A DNA stretch of 21,551 bases, from contig DDUU01000018.1 of assembly GCA_002344965.1 (NCBI GenBank), positions 1 to 21,551 of the forward strand. Direction: 5' to 3'. Positions 15,676 to 21,551 of the stretch are shown here, one piece after another. This DNA comes from Candidatus Tepidiaquacellales bacterium UBA2330. GTDB taxonomy: Bacteria; Bacteroidota; Ignavibacteria; Tepidaquicellales; Tepidaquicellaceae. A model generated the notes under the pieces. It made no database searches. It worked only from the letters and a program-made list of their open reading frames with translations, and had not been told where the DNA came from. Position numbers and translations under genes: made by a program. Numbering within the stretch: the first letter of the stretch is position 1; every line of letters begins with the position of its first letter.

Positions 15676-16674
15676 TTAATTTTTTAAAAAAACTTTTGCG
15701 GACCTTATCGCTTCATTAATATTAATTTCATTCATATTATCATCCGGATTTTTCGGTGAAAAAATTTGAACATTTTCTCCGAGCGGTTTCCATCTTCCTG
15801 CATGCATTGGTCTCTCATTCGGATAAAAACCTATAATCCTTTTATTGAGTAATCCGGCTATATGAATCGGTCCGGTAGAATTTGAAATAAACAAACTGCA
15901 TTCATCAATTAAAATCATTAGTTCTTCAAGACTAAGTTCTCCGCAAAGGTTTAAGATATCTGCTGATCCTGAATCTGAAATGATTTTATCAGCAGGTTCT
16001 CTCTCATTTTGTATCCCTGTGAGTAAAATACTGTATTCCTTAAACTCATTACTTAATTCTTTTAATAACTCACTGAATTTTCCGGCAGGGAGATCCTTTG
16101 CCGACCCGCCGCTGCCCGGATGGACTATGATATAGTTTTTATGTATATCAGTATCAAGACTTATAAGTTTCTTTTTAAGTTCTTCTCTTTTGCTATTTTC
16201 GATCCGGAATCTGATTAAATTTTCATCACAATTTTCCTTAAAAAAATTTCTGATCAGTGAAACGTTCAGCTCCGATTCATGCCTGTCAGAGTTTTTCCTG
16301 TGTTCATAGACTTTGCAGTTATACAGGAAAGAATACCATCTGTATGCAGTTCCTATCCTGTATTTAATACCCAGCCGGTAAAACATGAACGCCTGCCTGA
16401 ATTCCGGTTTTACATTCACCGAAAGATCAATTTTTCTTTTACTTATTATTTCTTTAAGCGCAGCACTGCTTTCATATTCATCTTCATAAATAATTTCATC
16501 CGTTCCTTCATAATTTTCCAATAAGCCTTTCAGGTATTTTTTCACCATAAAATAAATCTTAGCGTCCGGGAAAATCTTCCTCAGACAGGAAATCAGCGGT
16601 AAGGTAAGCATAACATCACCGAGTCTGTCAGTCCGCGTCACAAGGATGTTATTTACTTTACCTTTGTCTATCAA
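15676..16674 (-). CDS. Family 9 glycosyltransferase (heptosyltransferase-like)
   Basis: A 332-residue GT9 protein of the ADP-heptose:LPS heptosyltransferase type. The N-terminal acceptor domain opens with NILVTRTDRLGDVMLTLPL (about residues 9-27). The donor domain has IIVHPGSGGSAKDLPAGKF (182-200) and the FISNSTGPIHIAGLLNKR block (262-279), the usual nucleotide-sugar site. No signal peptide or membrane helix is seen, so it should act on the cytoplasmic face of the inner membrane. Heptose transfer to LPS core is the best known role, but the sugar cannot be fixed here. The start is TTG at 16674-16672, with an in-frame TAA three codons upstream; the first later Met is at 22, inside the conserved block. 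Confidence 0.88.
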   Translation of the reverse strand: MIDKGKVNNILVTRTDRLGDVMLTLPLISCLRKIFPDAKIYFMVKKYLKGLLENYEGTDEIIYEDEYESSAALKEIISKRKIDLSVNVKPEFRQAFMFYRLGIKYRIGTAYRWYSFLYNCKVYEHRKNSDRHESELNVSLIRNFFKENCDENLIRFRIENSKREELKKKLISLDTDIHKNYIIVHPGSGGSAKDLPAGKFSELLKELSNEFKEYSILLTGIQNEREPADKIISDSGSADILNLCGELSLEELMILIDECSLFISNSTGPIHIAGLLNKRIIGFYPNERPMHAGRWKPLGENVQIFSPKNPDDNMNEININEAIRSAKVFLKN

Positions 16675-16690
16675 CTTTAATGATTATAAA

Positions 16691-17335
16691 TTACTGCACA
16701 ATATAACCGTCGCTCATTATAATACTTGAAATTTTTTCTGCGTCTTTAAGCTTCGGCATGACTTCCTCAAAATAATTCAGAATGAAATATATCCTGTCAT
16801 CTTCGTTGTCAATTTCAAGCAGTTTTTGTTTTTCGTTCAGATTCAGTCCGCATTTCTCAGCCATAAGGAATGATACTGACAAATCTCCTTCCAGCCACTT
16901 CCAGTCATCCGGATCAATAGCTTTAATGCTTCCTTTATAAACTATACCAATCAGTTCGTTATATAAATTTACGGCTTCGTAAAATCTGGCATTGTCGGAT
17001 ATTAAATTATTTTCACTGTTATACTCTACCTTACCTGTGAAATAACCGTCTTTGTTTAAAGAATAGTCTGCGATTGTATATCTGAACAGACCTCTTATAA
17101 CAATATCAAGCTCTCCCGTTTCAGAAGTTTTCGTAACTTCATCAACAAATGCTGTACATCCTGTCAGAAAAATTTTATCTTTTAAAAAAAGATTTATACC
17201 AAATGATTTTTTTTCTTTCACACATTTATTTATCATTATTTTATATCTGTCCTCAAAAATATGAAGAGGGAGTTTCGAAGCTGGATATAAAACTACATTT
17301 AACGGGAACAGAGGTATTTTTTTAAGTTTACTCAT
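16691..17335 (-). CDS. Lon N-terminal (substrate-binding) domain protein
   Basis: A 214-residue stand-alone LON substrate-binding domain protein. It opens with KIPLFPLNVVLYPASKLPLH and continues IFEDRYKIMINKC, the classic beginning of the Lon N domain (PUA-like fold). The middle carries the VIRGLFRY block and the C-terminal half is helical, as in Lon. There is no ATPase or protease domain, so it cannot degrade proteins itself. Such proteins are widespread and of uncertain function; substrate recognition or RNA/protein binding has been suggested for the fold. The gene precedes the glycosyltransferase by 16 bases and probably shares its transcript. ATG start at 17335. Confidence 0.9.
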   Translation of the reverse strand: MSKLKKIPLFPLNVVLYPASKLPLHIFEDRYKIMINKCVKEKKSFGINLFLKDKIFLTGCTAFVDEVTKTSETGELDIVIRGLFRYTIADYSLNKDGYFTGKVEYNSENNLISDNARFYEAVNLYNELIGIVYKGSIKAIDPDDWKWLEGDLSVSFLMAEKCGLNLNEKQKLLEIDNEDDRIYFILNYFEEVMPKLKDAEKISSIIMSDGYIVQ

Positions 17336-17352
17336 TTATTATTTATTAAAGC

Positions 17353-17392
17353 AAAAAACTTTTGAATGAAGATTTCCACCCAAAAGTTTTTT
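17353..17392 (-). terminator. Intrinsic terminator after the lipoprotein gene
   Basis: A perfect 12-base stem (AAAAAACTTTTG with CAAAAGTTTTTT) around a 16-base loop, with A- and T-runs at both ends. It could end transcription of the lipoprotein pair on the minus strand, and its symmetry would also permit plus-strand termination, though no plus gene reaches it. Confidence 0.7.
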
Positions 17393-17409
17393 TAATATTC
17401 TGCTTTATA

Positions 17410-17934
17410 TTAATTATATGTTATTACAAGTGAAGTTATGTTTTTATCTTTATCATGTCCAAGCATCAGTCCGGCAGTTTTATTGTCTTTCTTCCAGTTG
17501 ATTAGTCCGCCCTTATCACTTACAAGACTTTCGCCTTCTTCCGACAAAGTATATCCGCTGTTTTTCATCTCTTCTTTATAAAATTCTACAATTTCCAGAA
17601 CTTTAGAATTTGATTCAAAAGTTACAACAGTTCCTTCTGATGTGGTAAGAGAACCAAGCACCTTAGCATCTTTCGGCTGAGGAATGTCCTTTGGGAAATC
17701 CAGCGGCAGTCCGGGTTTCATTCCAAGTTCATTCTCAGCTTTTTTATCTCCGGATTCACTATTCGCATCCTCTTTTATCTGCTCATCAGTTTTTTCCGTT
17801 GTTTCATTACTTTGGTTACCTGAAGAATTTACGCCTGACTCTTTACCGTCATTACCGGAATTTTCATTCTTATTACCGCATCCCGAAATAATTATTGATG
17901 AAATAAGAAGACACGTAATCAGTATTATTTTCAT
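17410..17934 (-). CDS. Lipoprotein with polar linker and small C-terminal domain
   Basis: A 174-residue predicted lipoprotein. The signal sequence ends in the lipobox ISGC with the lipidated Cys at 19. Residues about 20-72 are a low-complexity spacer rich in Asn, Ser, Glu, Asp and Lys. Residues about 73-174 form a compact domain beginning PLDFPKDIPQPKDAKVLG, containing EIVEFYKEEMKNSGY, and ending in a hydrophobic strand (SLVITYN). This layout recurs in small bacterial lipoproteins, but I know no assigned function. The gene follows another lipoprotein gene by 24 bases and is closed by the terminator at 17353-17392. The ATG start is clear. Outer-membrane anchoring is expected because no Asp stands at +2. 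Confidence 0.75.
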   Translation of the reverse strand: MKIILITCLLISSIIISGCGNKNENSGNDGKESGVNSSGNQSNETTEKTDEQIKEDANSESGDKKAENELGMKPGLPLDFPKDIPQPKDAKVLGSLTTSEGTVVTFESNSKVLEIVEFYKEEMKNSGYTLSEEGESLVSDKGGLINWKKDNKTAGLMLGHDKDKNITSLVITYN

Positions 17935-17958
17935 TTATTAATTTTAGTTATTAAATAT

Positions 17959-18513
17959 TTAATTATAACATCTATTTGCTTCAAATGTACCGGCGATCCA
18001 GCTTTTACTTTCATCCTTAAAACATATCGCAATTTTACCTTTAACAGTCTTTTCATCCATAAAAGTAATAACAAGCGCGCAATTCCATTGTTCAGTTGAC
18101 TTAACTTCCGTTCCGGACGAATCCCTGATTTCATAAAACGCCGTGTAACCGTCAAGGTTCTGATCGAATGTGGCTTTTATTAGTTCACCGGCTTTGATCT
18201 CTCCGGCTTTTTTTAATAACTGAAATGAATTATTATTTTCGATGAAGCCGCAGTTGTTTTTTGGTTTAACATTGCTGAAGTTCAGTACATTATCGCCGCT
18301 CCCTCTCCAGTTCTCAAAATTGACATAAGTTATTTCTATATCTTTTCCATTGAGAAAACCCTTTACGGGAGTATCCGGAATTTCAGAAATTTTTAGCTCC
18401 TGTTTCCAGCTGAAAACTTTGTTGTTTAAAACCGGCTCATCCGGCTTTTCTTCTTTACAGGAAGAAATCAGAAGAGACAATAAAAGTATTGCAGATAAAA
18501 TTTTTTTCAACAA
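17959..18513 (-). CDS. Lipoprotein of unknown function
   Basis: A 184-residue predicted lipoprotein. The signal peptide (KKILSAILLLSLLISSC) has a lipobox ISSC with Cys at 19. The mature part is predicted mostly beta, with segments VKGFLNGKDIEITYVNFENW and GKIAICFKDESKSWIAG. Besides the lipid-bearing Cys it has four others (in NNCGF, WNCAL, AICFK and NRCYN), enough for two disulfides in the periplasm. I do not recognise the family. Two TTG codons stand in tandem at the start (18513-18508); either gives an intact signal peptide. It sits after the superoxide dismutase terminator and 24 bases before another lipoprotein gene, so the two probably form a two-gene operon. Confidence 0.65.
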   Translation of the reverse strand: MLKKILSAILLLSLLISSCKEEKPDEPVLNNKVFSWKQELKISEIPDTPVKGFLNGKDIEITYVNFENWRGSGDNVLNFSNVKPKNNCGFIENNNSFQLLKKAGEIKAGELIKATFDQNLDGYTAFYEIRDSSGTEVKSTEQWNCALVITFMDEKTVKGKIAICFKDESKSWIAGTFEANRCYN

Positions 18514-18537
18514 AAATAAATTTGATGCTTTAAATAA

Positions 18538-18560
18538 AAGGGCATTTTTAAAATGCCCTT
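18538..18560 (-). terminator. Intrinsic terminator after the superoxide dismutase gene
   Basis: AAGGGCAT and ATGCCCTT form an 8-base stem, extendable through an A/T-rich loop, followed on the minus strand by TTTTATTT. It lies 22 bases after the superoxide dismutase stop. Confidence 0.7.
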
Positions 18561-18582
18561 ATTTAAAATAATTAATAATATT

Positions 18583-19347
18583 TTATTTTACTGCATACTT
18601 TTTATACCTGTCATTGATTCTTGACCAGTTCAGATTTTTCAGAAAATTATCTATATATGCCGCTCTTGCAGGTCCGTCTTTATGATAATATGCATGCTCA
18701 AAAACATCACAGCATATGATCGGAATACCGCCCCATATTGCGCCGTAATGATGTTCGTCCACTAATACATCCAGAAGTCTCTGACTGTAAAGCTGATCAT
18801 AAGTCAGTACAGCCCATCCGGAAAGCTTTGCGGAAATTGCTGTGGCTTTGAAATCCGCTTTCCAGTTATCAATCGAACCGAATTCTTTCTCAATGGCTGC
18901 TGCCACTTCAGGACCTTTTGAAGGATCACCGTCGCCGCCGAGCACTTCCCAGTATACGTCATGAAGCAGAGCCCCTGCATGATTCCAGGTAAATCTTCTC
19001 TTAAGCTCGCCTACATTACTGTAGTTTCCGTTTGCCTTTGATCTGTCCGCAGTCTCCAGTTCTTTCTCAATGTTATTCATAAAGGTAACATAACCCTTAT
19101 GGTGCGTATTGTAATGCCAGTCCGTAGTTTCGGCGTCTATCACATCTTTAAGAAGATCTTTTGCCTCTTCATCTGAATAAGGTCTTGGATTGAATTTCCA
19201 TTCGTAAGCCATTTTATTATTTACTCCTTTTATTTTATTGTTTAAAAAATTCTTTTCAATTTCTTTAATTAGTCCTTTGCCGTCAAGCATGATCAGCCCC
19301 GCGCCGGCAATGCTTCCTTTTATGAATTTCCTTCTTTTAATTTTCAT
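18583..19347 (-). CDS. sodB: Fe/Mn superoxide dismutase with Tat-type signal
   Basis: A 254-residue iron/manganese-type superoxide dismutase that converts superoxide to oxygen and hydrogen peroxide. The metal ligands are visible: H78 (in WHYNTHHKGYV), H129 (LLHDVYW), and D214 and H218 (CDVFEHAYY). Catalytic Tyr86 is also present. The first 45 residues are an extension with a twin-arginine motif (KRRKFIKG) and a short hydrophobic stretch (SIAGAGLIML), suggesting export in folded, metal-loaded form. Met46 begins a 209-residue protein of ordinary length, with AAAGGAG 11 bases upstream, so a cytosolic second product is possible. The second-sphere glutamine of classical Fe- or Mn-SOD is not obvious. 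It lies 99 bases after iscA and before its own terminator, which fits the redox theme of that cluster. Confidence 0.9.
   Translation of the reverse strand: MKIKRRKFIKGSIAGAGLIMLDGKGLIKEIEKNFLNNKIKGVNNKMAYEWKFNPRPYSDEEAKDLLKDVIDAETTDWHYNTHHKGYVTFMNNIEKELETADRSKANGNYSNVGELKRRFTWNHAGALLHDVYWEVLGGDGDPSKGPEVAAAIEKEFGSIDNWKADFKATAISAKLSGWAVLTYDQLYSQRLLDVLVDEHHYGAIWGGIPIICCDVFEHAYYHKDGPARAAYIDNFLKNLNWSRINDRYKKYAVK
19224..19230 (-). promoter_or_regulatory. Possible internal ribosome binding site for short superoxide dismutase
   Basis: AAAGGAG on the minus strand lies 11 bases before the ATG at 19212-19210, which begins the conserved dismutase domain. It is one of few good Shine-Dalgarno matches in the window, but it also encodes Lys-Gly inside the long form, so chance is possible. 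Confidence 0.35.
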
Positions 19348-19446
19348 GGTATGGTCTGATTTGTTTAAATGAAATGAGATACCTGATTTTCAGACTGACT
19401 GGTAAAATAATTTAAAGGAAATAACCGGATTGTCATGAATATAAAT

Positions 19447-19812
19447 TTATACTCCGAAAGAACTTCCGCAGCCGCAGGTTTTCACAGCATTGGGATTATT
19501 GAAAACAAATCCCCTTCCGGTAAGCCCGTCTGTAAAGTCTATTTCAGTTCCGGACAGGTAAAGTCCGCTTTTCATATCTATGAAAATTTTCACTCCGTCT
19601 TTTTCTATCACAGTATCGCCTGTTTTCTCTTCGGGATCAAATCCCAGTGAATATGTCAGCCCCGAGCAACCGCCTCCCTTGACTCCGATCCGCAGACCGT
19701 AATTATCAGGGACTTTATTTTCACCCATTATTTTTTTCACTTCTTTTATAGCCTTGTCAGTAATGTTCACATCTTCACTGACTCCGGGTATAAATTCTTT
19801 TACTTCTGTCAT
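19447..19812 (-). CDS. iscA: IscA/HesB-type iron-sulfur carrier
   Basis: A 121-residue A-type carrier that accepts and passes iron-sulfur clusters or iron to target proteins. All three ligand cysteines are present: C49 in GGGCSGLTYSLGF, and C113 and C115 in the C-terminal CGCGSSF. The N-terminal part (ITDKAIKEVKKIM) is typical. Length is slightly above the usual 105-115 residues because of a short N-terminal extension. The sequence alone does not separate IscA, ErpA and SufA; the iscRS context suggests IscA, with ErpA-like use possible. It starts with ATG 45 bases after the cysteine desulfurase stop and probably shares its transcript. Confidence 0.93.
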   Translation of the reverse strand: MTEVKEFIPGVSEDVNITDKAIKEVKKIMGENKVPDNYGLRIGVKGGGCSGLTYSLGFDPEEKTGDTVIEKDGVKIFIDMKSGLYLSGTEIDFTDGLTGRGFVFNNPNAVKTCGCGSSFGV

Positions 19813-19857
19813 AAAAAAATATTAAATTAATTTTTATAAAATAATTTATTAATTCTG

Positions 19858-21030
19858 TTACTTTGAAATTTGAAATTCAGGAGAATTTACTCTCAGCTTT
19901 TTAATACACGAAGTAAGTTTATCAATTAAAAAATTTATTTCTTCATCCGTCGTAAATCTTCCGAAACTTATTCTCAGAGAACTTCTCGCGAGATCATCTT
20001 CTCTTCCGATTGCGCTAAGTACATGCGAAGGAGCTGCCGAAGCCGACGTACACGCGCTGCCGGTGGAAAGTGCTATGTCTTTTAAGTCTCCGAGTAAACT
20101 TTCAATATTAATCTTGCCGATACTTATATTAATATTATTCGTAATCCGATCTGTCCTGTGTCCGTTAAGATAAACGTCTTCGATTTTTAACAATTCATTA
20201 AGTATCCTGTCCCTGAATGCAGTATGTTTTTCAATTTCTTTAGTCATTTCTCTTTTACTGATCTCACAAGCTTTTCCCATTCCCACAATACCGGGCACAT
20301 TGAGCGTACCGCCTCTCATTCCTTTTTCCTGACTGCCGCCGTGCATCTGCTTTGTAAAATTTACGCGGGGATTTTTATTTCTGACATACAGCGCGCCGAC
20401 TCCTTTTGGTCCGTAAAACTTATGCGCTGAAATACTCATCAGATCTATATTCATTTTTTCGACATCGACAGGAATTTTTCCTACTGCCTGCGTAGCGTCA
20501 GTATGAAACAAAACTTTTCTGTCTCTGCATATTTTTCCAATCTCTTCCACAGGCTGTAAAGTTCCGATCTCATTGTTGGCGGCCATTATGCTCACAAGTA
20601 TTGTGCTTTCTGTAATTGCATTTTTAAGTTCTTCAGTATCAATCTTTCCATCACTGTCCACTTCCAGGTAAGTAATATCAAATCCTCTTGAAGCAAGATA
20701 CTCGCACGTTTCAAGGATCGCCTTATGCTCTGAAGTGCAGGTAATGATATGATTACCGCTTTCACTGTATAATTCAGCCACACCTTTTAGAGAAATATTA
20801 TTCGCTTCGGTAGATCCGGCTGTAAATACAATTTCCCTTGGTGATGCGTTTATAAGATCTGCAGTTTGTTTCCTCGCTTTTGATACAGCTTCCTCCGCAG
20901 TCCAGCCGAATTTATGATTGGCGCTGGAAGCGTTACCGAAATGTTCGCAAAAATACGGAAGCATTTCTTTTAAAACTTCAGGATCTACAGGCGTCGTAGC
21001 ATTGTAATCCATGTAAACCGGAAACTTCAT
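19858..21030 (-). CDS. iscS: Cysteine desulfurase, IscS/NifS class
   Basis: A 390-residue PLP enzyme that removes sulfur from cysteine as a persulfide for iron-sulfur clusters and other thio-cofactors. Key features are MDYNATTPVDPEVL at the N terminus, H102 in SEHKAI, the PLP lysine K204 in SAHKFYGPKG, the GTLNVPGIVG block, and the active-site Cys327 in STGSACTSASAAPSHVL. The extended Cys loop marks the class I IscS/NifS type rather than SufS. Length is typical. ATG start; the gene follows iscR by 21 bases and precedes iscA by 45. No iscU scaffold is nearby, so scaffolding must be supplied elsewhere, for example by a SUF or NifU-type protein. Confidence 0.95.
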   Translation of the reverse strand: MKFPVYMDYNATTPVDPEVLKEMLPYFCEHFGNASSANHKFGWTAEEAVSKARKQTADLINASPREIVFTAGSTEANNISLKGVAELYSESGNHIITCTSEHKAILETCEYLASRGFDITYLEVDSDGKIDTEELKNAITESTILVSIMAANNEIGTLQPVEEIGKICRDRKVLFHTDATQAVGKIPVDVEKMNIDLMSISAHKFYGPKGVGALYVRNKNPRVNFTKQMHGGSQEKGMRGGTLNVPGIVGMGKACEISKREMTKEIEKHTAFRDRILNELLKIEDVYLNGHRTDRITNNINISIGKINIESLLGDLKDIALSTGSACTSASAAPSHVLSAIGREDDLARSSLRISFGRFTTDEEINFLIDKLTSCIKKLRVNSPEFQISK

Positions 21031-21051
21031 AAACTTTTGTATTTAAATTCC

Positions 21052-21453
21052 TCAGACAAAATCCGAAATAGTTTTATTTTTAAACAGGTCTTCAACTTCC
21101 TTCTGAAGCTTAGCAACTTCAGATTTTATTGAACAGGAATCTTCCAGACTGCAGTCCTTTTCCTTTGTCTCATACATACATTCGGCAACTGCAATATCAC
21201 CGTCCAGCATATTCATCAGATTATAAAGATAAATTTCATCAGTTCTTTTATTAAGCGAATATCCGCCGTTTGTGCCCTGATTGGAAAGCAGAATATTTTC
21301 GTTTTTAAGTTTCTGAAGTATTTTGGATAACAGATCGTAAGGTATTTTTTTCGTATCGGAAATTTCCCGGGCAGTAACAAGTTTGTTATCAGATTGTGAT
21401 ATAAACTTCAATGCCATCAAAGCGTATTCAACTTTTTTGGAAATTCTTATCAT
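21052..21453 (-). CDS. iscR: Rrf2-family regulator, IscR-like
   Basis: A 133-residue Rrf2 repressor. The winged-helix domain occupies residues 1 to about 80: SKKVEYALMALKFISQ, then the recognition helix region (REISDTKKIPYDLLSKILQKL) and the wing (NQGTNGGYSLNK). Three cysteines follow at 92, 101 and 107 (CX8CX5C), comparable to E. coli IscR C92, C98 and C104 (CX5CX5C), so an iron-sulfur cluster sensor is likely although the spacing is wider. It stands first in front of iscS and iscA, with a dyad operator 14 bases before its ATG, which indicates autoregulation in response to cluster supply. Alternative: a different Rrf2 sensor, such as a CymR-like one, is less likely because of the cysteines and neighbours. 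Confidence 0.9.
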   Translation of the reverse strand: MIRISKKVEYALMALKFISQSDNKLVTAREISDTKKIPYDLLSKILQKLKNENILLSNQGTNGGYSLNKRTDEIYLYNLMNMLDGDIAVAECMYETKEKDCSLEDSCSIKSEVAKLQKEVEDLFKNKTISDFV

Positions 21454-21466
21454 TAAATTCTAATTT

Positions 21467-21481
21467 GGACTAATATAGTCC
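21467..21481 (-). promoter_or_regulatory. IscR/Rrf2-type operator upstream of iscR
   Basis: GGACTATATTAGTCC on the minus strand is a dyad with arms GGACTA and TAGTCC. Its inner 13 bases GACTATATTAGTC fit the core GACTRWWWYAGTC that I recall for the E. coli IscR type 1 site; the outer flanks do not match. It is 14-28 bases before the iscR ATG. It also contains TATATT, so it may overlap the -10 region, as expected for repression. Confidence 0.7.
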
Positions 21482-21497
21482 TATTTGAAAATAAAAA

Positions 21498-21521
21498 AAA
21501 GGAAAAAGTCAGATGACTGAC
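21498..21521 (-). terminator. Candidate terminator of an upstream minus-strand gene
   Basis: Minus-strand GTCAG-TCAT-CTGAC forms a short 5-base stem followed by TTTTTCCTTTTTTTT. A gene entering from beyond the window end could stop here, separating it from iscR. The stem is short, so this is tentative. Confidence 0.35.
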
Positions 21522-21529
21522 GCCTACCG

Positions 21530-21548
21530 CATTTAATCAAATTAAATG
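21530..21548. repeat. Inverted repeat at the window end
   Basis: CATTTAAT and ATTAAATG form an 8-base perfect stem with a 3-base loop. It lies 77 bases or more upstream of iscR. It may belong to a terminator or to an operator whose full context is outside the window. Confidence 0.35.
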
Positions 21549-21551
21549 TAA

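Noticed and set aside
17684..17941. Two plus-strand open frames across the lipoprotein gene
   Set aside because: They are antisense shadows of the low-complexity linker and signal peptide of the lipoprotein; Ser/Phe-rich translations are expected from such antisense reading.
19373..19404. Second IscR-like site before the dismutase gene (ATACCTGA ... GACTGGTA)
   Set aside because: The left half resembles the type 1 arm, but the right half does not align at the required spacing.
1..21551. CRISPR arrays, insertion sequences, tRNA or rRNA genes, attachment sites
   Set aside because: No regularly spaced repeats, transposase-like proteins, cloverleaf sequences or long direct repeats were seen; intergenic gaps are short and AT-rich.

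Overview
The window is low-GC (mid-30s percent by eye), densely packed bacterial chromosome with 22 protein-coding genes. I found no tRNA or rRNA gene, mobile element or CRISPR array. Several things point to the Bacteroidota/Ignavibacteria side of the FCB group: a secreted protein with a C-terminal domain like the type IX secretion sorting domain, Wzi-like and DUF3108 envelope proteins, a lysyl-tRNA synthetase of the form I associate with that group, and few Shine-Dalgarno motifs. Ignavibacteria is my best guess, from protein character rather than a marker gene.

Left block (1-4772, minus strand). Five tightly spaced genes read right to left: a Wzi-like outer-membrane barrel, a class I methyltransferase, the diadenylate cyclase cdaA, the protein-repair methyltransferase pcm, and a YigZ/IMPACT protein. 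The spacing suggests one operon mixing envelope, c-di-AMP signalling and protein repair.

Middle block (5044-13743, plus strand). A divergent intergenic region leads into scpA-scpB-rluB, chained by 4-base stop/start overlaps. Then come lysS, a secreted protein 9 bases downstream, cystathionine beta-synthase, a cystathionine gamma-lyase/synthase, and a secreted PAP2 phosphatase. Together the two transsulfuration enzymes would convert homocysteine and serine to cysteine.

Right block (13991-21453, minus strand). Reading right to left: an Rrf2/IscR regulator with a clear operator in front of it, a cysteine desulfurase, an IscA-type carrier and a Tat-signal iron/manganese superoxide dismutase. This is an iron-sulfur and oxidative-stress cluster, which would consume the cysteine made by the middle block. 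After a terminator come two lipoproteins of unknown function and another terminator. Then follow a Lon-N-domain protein, a family 9 glycosyltransferase and a DUF3108 protein, a third terminator, and queE.

Most of the window is housekeeping, and I did not find a convincing new multi-gene system. The best leads are an IscR-type operator whose core matches the E. coli type 1 consensus, an exported superoxide dismutase with a possible second cytosolic start and an unusual metal-site neighbourhood, a QueE with an expanded CX3CX7C cluster motif, oppositely charged tails on the overlapping ScpB and RluB, and heavy use of TTG starts, several of them forced by in-frame stops.
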